A stretch of DNA of 64,000 nt, taken from Thermoplasmatota archaeon. Lineage in GTDB: Archaea; Thermoplasmatota; Thermoplasmata; Thermoplasmatales; GCA-001856825. Location of the stretch: the NCBI GenBank assembly GCA_023381415.1, contig JAMCUN010000026.1, positions 54,564 to 118,563 on the forward strand, in the 5' to 3' direction. Position numbers and translations under genes: made by a program. Under the pieces are notes generated by a model, which was given only the letters and a program-made list of their open reading frames with translations, did not search any database and was not told the origin of the DNA. Below are positions 60,945-64,000 of the stretch, piece by piece. Position 1 is the stretch's first letter; the number at the start of each line of letters is the position of its first letter.

Positions 60945-61574
60945 ATGGAAGTAGAGGTAAAATTTAAGTCTCCTGTTGAGTGGATCACAAATATTGCTAA
61001 AACCCATTCTGCGGAAATAAAGATCAGAGACATTAGAGCTAGTCTCGAAGGAGTCAAGGATTTGGTAGAGATATTTTCCCCAGAAGGGAAAGTAGAGGCT
61101 CTCTCAATAAGGTTACACGAAAAGAATAGTTCGAAAGAAGAAGATCTTTCCATAACAGATGATTACCACGCTACAGCCATAATAGACGCAACGGAGTGTT
61201 CAATCTGCAATTCAATCCGTAACTGGGACCTATTCCTTACCGCGGCAAATTCTGATAAAGATGGAAACATGACGATGCAATGGCTTGTCCCTGACGAAAG
61301 CACGGTTTCTGCCTTCCTTCAGCGCCTCGAAAAAGACGGAATAAAATTCGAGTTGCTCAAGAAAAGAAATTTAAGTAAGAAGAGAGACATAACTGCAAGA
61401 CAAGAATTTGTCATCAAGACTGCTCTAGAGCTCGGCTTCTTCGAGTATCCTAAGAAGATAAATCTTGAGGGTCTGTCGAAGAGACTGAACGTCTCTTATG
61501 TTACTCTGGCAGAAATCCTTCGGAGAGCGGAGAAGAATATAATATCATCATATTTCAAAAGGAAAGAAAATTAA
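60945..61574 (+). CDS. Bat/HTH_10-type transcription regulator
   Basis: The C-terminal part (LTARQEFVIKTALELGFFEYPKKI, then LSKRLNVSYVTLAEILRRAEKNI) is the HTH_10 DNA-binding domain of bacterio-opsin-activator-like regulators. The N-terminal part has a mixed alpha/beta fold with an ECSIC cysteine pair near residue 85 that could sense redox or metal. A TTG precedes the ATG at 60945, which I take as start. About 209 residues. It may regulate the neighbouring respiratory genes; this is inference. Confidence 0.78.
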   Translation: MEVEVKFKSPVEWITNIAKTHSAEIKIRDIRASLEGVKDLVEIFSPEGKVEALSIRLHEKNSSKEEDLSITDDYHATAIIDATECSICNSIRNWDLFLTAANSDKDGNMTMQWLVPDESTVSAFLQRLEKDGIKFELLKKRNLSKKRDITARQEFVIKTALELGFFEYPKKINLEGLSKRLNVSYVTLAEILRRAEKNIISSYFKRKEN

Positions 61575-61619
61575 TTCATTAAGGAAAGGGCGAGAGAAGT
61601 CACATTAGCTCGTTGCAAT

Positions 61620-62081
61620 TTATCTTGGAACCCGCTGTATCTGCTGGTGAAATCTTATATTTTCACATGCCGCTTTGGCTGCCGGATAGAGGAATTCCTC
61701 TTCTAAATCGATGTGGTGAAGAAGTTTATTGCAGGTGTTCGACAACTTTTTATTTCCTTCTATCTGCAGTAGGCTTTGAACCTCACGGATTAGTCTCTGG
61801 ATAAGCCGGTGCTCTTCGACCATAGATTCGTAACTGTCGTCGAACCTTTTCGCCGCGTCAAGGTATGCTACTTCTGCTAACTGGTACTTACTCTCTGTTC
61901 TTCCCTTGTTGTAATTTAGGAGCGGTACTATCGTATAATTCTCTTTCTCAAGGTGATTCTTGAAGTTGGATAGTATTTCCTCAAATTTTTTCGCAGACCT
62001 ATTTTTTTCGAGAGTTGCTTGTCTCAGCTGATCAATGATTTCTTCGTGCTCTACATCTAGCATGTCACCGCGATTGCTCAT
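61620..62081 (-). CDS. Hemerythrin-like (HHE cation-binding) protein
   Basis: A 153-residue helical protein with HHE-domain ligands: EHEEI at the N-terminus, NFKNHLEKE, VEEHRLIQRL and HHIDLEEEFLYP, the His/Glu set that binds a di-iron centre. Members carry or sense oxygen or nitric oxide, or repair Fe-S clusters. It lies between the Bat-type regulator and NDH-2, in the opposite direction. Ligand residues fit; function here is not known. Confidence 0.8.
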   Translation of the reverse strand: MSNRGDMLDVEHEEIIDQLRQATLEKNRSAKKFEEILSNFKNHLEKENYTIVPLLNYNKGRTESKYQLAEVAYLDAAKRFDDSYESMVEEHRLIQRLIREVQSLLQIEGNKKLSNTCNKLLHHIDLEEEFLYPAAKAACENIRFHQQIQRVPR

Positions 62082-62163
62082 GAGTAACGAATGATTGGTT
62101 GTTAATTGTCATTGACCCAAAATTTTAAGGGATATCTGTGGATAGATTTTTGAACCTCTGTAA

Positions 62164-63552
62164 ATGGTTGTCCCTATTATTTTTGGGATTAGTGATATTC
62201 CTCTCCAAGTGATTTCTAAGCTGATGCCAGCAATTGAAGAAATAGAAAAACCTAACTGCGACGAAGTCGGGTTAAACGTATCAAAGAGGGAGAAGAAATT
62301 AAGACTTGTGCTACTAGGGACTGGATTTGCTGGGTTATCATTCATAGAGAATTTTAACAATTATATACCAACGAGAGAAAAAGATTCTCTGGAACTCACT
62401 GTCATTGATTCAAGAGACTACCTTCTGTTTTCTCCCTTTCTCTATGAAGTTGCAACAGGACAGATTAACGAAAGTCACGTTCTGGTACCAGTCGCTAACA
62501 AGATAGGTTCTTACGGCTATAAGTTTATAAGAGCCGATGTGAAGAGAATCGATCCTTTTGAGAACAAGGTTATCACTTTAGGAGGCCAATTTCCATATGA
62601 TATCCTAGTAATAGCACTTGGATCTGAAAGTAATGATTATGGGATTGAAGGAGTAAGTGAGAATGCAATTCCGCTCAAAAACATTGAAGAAGGAATAAGA
62701 GTCAGAAAAAGAATATTGGAATCTTACAAGAAAGCTATTAATATTGAAACCATAGGTGATGCAGTAGATGCCCTGACGACCGTTGTCGTCATTGGAGGTG
62801 GTGCCGCAGGAGTAGAACTTTCCGCTTCAGTCATTGACCTTTTTGAAGGACTTAACAGGAATAGAAAGAATAGAATTGTGAGATCTAAGGTAGTCTTAGT
62901 AGAGATGCAAGAACATTTAATGATCGATCAGGGCAAGAAGTTTTCGAATAGATTGGAAAGGATGCTTGCAGAAAAAGGAGTTGAACTGCAGTTAGGTAAA
63001 AGGGTGGTTAAAGTGGATAGCGACGGAGTGATACTTTCTGATGGATCAAAAATAGCGTCGCAAAATATCTTTTGGACTGCAGGAGTAAAGCCAAGTAGAG
63101 TCATCTCGTCATTGGAAGATAAATTTGTTAATGTGAAAAAAGGAAGGGTGGTCGTTGATCCTTACCTTTCCATACCTTCTTTTCACAACATATATGTCGT
63201 TGGAGACTCGGCTCTTCCTCCAAAATCGTTAGAACAGGATTTTGTACCGCAGACTGCTGCAGCTGCGGTACAGGAGGGAAAATTTGTGGGGATTCATCTT
63301 GCACATATCCTTTGCGGGAAATCTAAAAAAGACGTGTTTTGTTACAGAAACCATGGGGTTTTCCTTTCCGTAGGTCATCGCTCAGGCATATGCAAGTTTT
63401 CAACCGGATTAATGCTTACGGGATATTCAGCTTGGGCGGTCTGGGGGATTGTCCATCTTTTAAAGATTGAGACGCTTAAGAATAAGCTAGATATTCTTTT
63501 TGACTGGACTTTTGCAAGGTTTCACCTGGAGACCGTGTCAGGGATTACATAA
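62164..63552 (+). CDS. ndh: Type II NADH:quinone oxidoreductase (NDH-2)
   Basis: A single-chain flavoenzyme passing electrons from NADH to quinone without pumping protons. FAD motif GTGFAGLSF at about 52-60, NADH motif VVIGGGAAGVELSASV near 212-226, and AGVKPSRV plus NIYVVGDSALPP at the FAD-closing end are typical. About 45 extra residues precede the first motif; a later start (ATG 62224) is possible. The C-terminus carries hydrophobic segments (SAWAVWGIVHLLK) that should bind the membrane. Confidence 0.9.
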   Translation: MVVPIIFGISDIPLQVISKLMPAIEEIEKPNCDEVGLNVSKREKKLRLVLLGTGFAGLSFIENFNNYIPTREKDSLELTVIDSRDYLLFSPFLYEVATGQINESHVLVPVANKIGSYGYKFIRADVKRIDPFENKVITLGGQFPYDILVIALGSESNDYGIEGVSENAIPLKNIEEGIRVRKRILESYKKAINIETIGDAVDALTTVVVIGGGAAGVELSASVIDLFEGLNRNRKNRIVRSKVVLVEMQEHLMIDQGKKFSNRLERMLAEKGVELQLGKRVVKVDSDGVILSDGSKIASQNIFWTAGVKPSRVISSLEDKFVNVKKGRVVVDPYLSIPSFHNIYVVGDSALPPKSLEQDFVPQTAAAAVQEGKFVGIHLAHILCGKSKKDVFCYRNHGVFLSVGHRSGICKFSTGLMLTGYSAWAVWGIVHLLKIETLKNKLDILFDWTFARFHLETVSGIT

Positions 63553-63723
63553 ATGTATTGAGTCTCTTTTAAGCTGCATTATGAAATACTGCTTTGATTC
63601 CTCCAGTTTGATTCATTTGTGAATATCTGAAATTGAATGTTTATTTGTCTCTCGCAACTTAATGCCCCTAAAATCATAGGGATTAGACAAGTGTTCTATA
63701 TCGCTCTCTGGGTAGTGATTAAA

Positions 63724-64000
63724 ATGTCAAAGACAGTCGCACAATTATTAGTAGAGTACCTAAGCTTAGGAGGGGTTCAGAGAGTCTACGGGGTACCAGG
63801 TGATTCTATCGATCCTTTCGTGGAGGCTGTAAGGAGAAATCACAACATTAAATACGTTCAGGTGAGACACGAAGAGGGAGGGGCATTTGCAGCTTCATTT
63901 GATGCAAAGTTCAACGAAAATCCAACGGCCTGTTTTGGTACGTCCGGACCAGGTTCTATACATCTGATAAACGGACTGTATGACGCAAAAACGGACAAGG
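63724..64000 (+). CDS. TPP-dependent enzyme, pyruvate oxidase/acetolactate-synthase-like, N-terminal part
   Basis: The frame runs off the right edge. The visible 92 residues have TVAQLLVEYL, VYGVPGDSIDPF and the conserved TPP glutamate in VRHEEGGAFAAS, then CFGTSGPGSIHLINGLYDAK, the pyrimidine-binding domain of the POX/ALS family. The closeness to NDH-2 favours a quinone-linked pyruvate oxidase over acetolactate synthase, but 3' sequence is needed. ATG 63724 is preceded by a possible in-frame GTG at 63715. Confidence 0.85.
   Translation, partial: MSKTVAQLLVEYLSLGGVQRVYGVPGDSIDPFVEAVRRNHNIKYVQVRHEEGGAFAASFDAKFNENPTACFGTSGPGSIHLINGLYDAKTDK

Noticed and set aside
1..64000. CRISPR array, integrase or insertion sequence
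   Set aside because: No regular repeat-spacer pattern, no transposase or integrase motifs and no terminal inverted repeats were found on either strand.

Overview
The window is a gene-dense, almost fully coding archaeal chromosome segment with no CRISPR array, no intact insertion sequence and no phage genes. Archaeal markers are abundant: thermosome, prefoldin alpha, ribosomal protein L40e, RNase P subunit Rnp4, archaeal-type ApgM, bifunctional FBP aldolase/phosphatase, pantoate kinase, tRNA m2G10 methyltransferase, tRNAs without an encoded CCA, and TATA boxes 20-30 nt upstream of leaderless starts. The thioredoxin reductase resembles the Thermoplasma acidophilum enzyme and several genes look like Thermoplasmatales families, so I infer a Thermoplasmata member (probably Thermoplasmatales); the species is not determined.

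Layout. 1-6316: 3' end of truD, a CPBP membrane protease coupled to homoserine dehydrogenase, a TPR protein, ApgM, a DUF92 membrane protein, and kptA, whose last 10 nt are also the first 10 nt of tRNA-Ala. 6317-9125: AT-richer stretch with a GNAT enzyme and a DEAD-box helicase. 9126-12823: RidA, isochorismatase-like hydrolase, tRNA-Ser, tRNA-Thr, APC permease, L40e. 12825-18465: cofactor block, with overlapping cysS-pncA-pncB-pcp on the minus strand and coaBC-pantoate kinase on the plus strand. 18558-21371: iron/cobalamin-type ABC importer with a candidate operator over its start site. 21569-29400: acylphosphatase, peroxiredoxin, purM, two methyltransferases and the queE-AMMECR1-pyrC-rnp4 operon; queE carries a 138-residue mini-intein inside its radical-SAM cysteine motif. 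29482-34419: complete sufCBDSU operon facing a SufR-like regulator. 34577-41580 and on: MeaB GTPase, FBP aldolase/phosphatase, pheS, and a pst operon whose phosphate-binding protein is an in-frame tandem duplication. 44248-53527: proS, small membrane proteins, a free-standing ThrRS-type editing domain, a DtxR regulator, tRNA-Val, glnA, a quinone-reductase-like protein and split ADP-forming acyl-CoA synthetase. 53641-60043: tightly packed thermosome-trxB-hutI-pgk-pfdA-ftsY. 60040-64000: XRE regulator, tRNA-Pro, Bat-type regulator, hemerythrin-like protein, NDH-2 and the start of a pyruvate-oxidase-like gene.

How it works together. The window mixes housekeeping translation, central carbon metabolism (ApgM, PGK, FBP, ADP-forming acyl-CoA synthetase), NAD and CoA synthesis, Fe-S assembly with iron-type import and metal regulators, phosphate uptake, and aerobic or redox functions (NDH-2, peroxiredoxin, thioredoxin reductase). 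The most unusual items are the Thr1/Cys+1 intein in QueE, the stand-alone Thr editing domain, and the duplicated PstS. All assignments are by reading; no database search was run.
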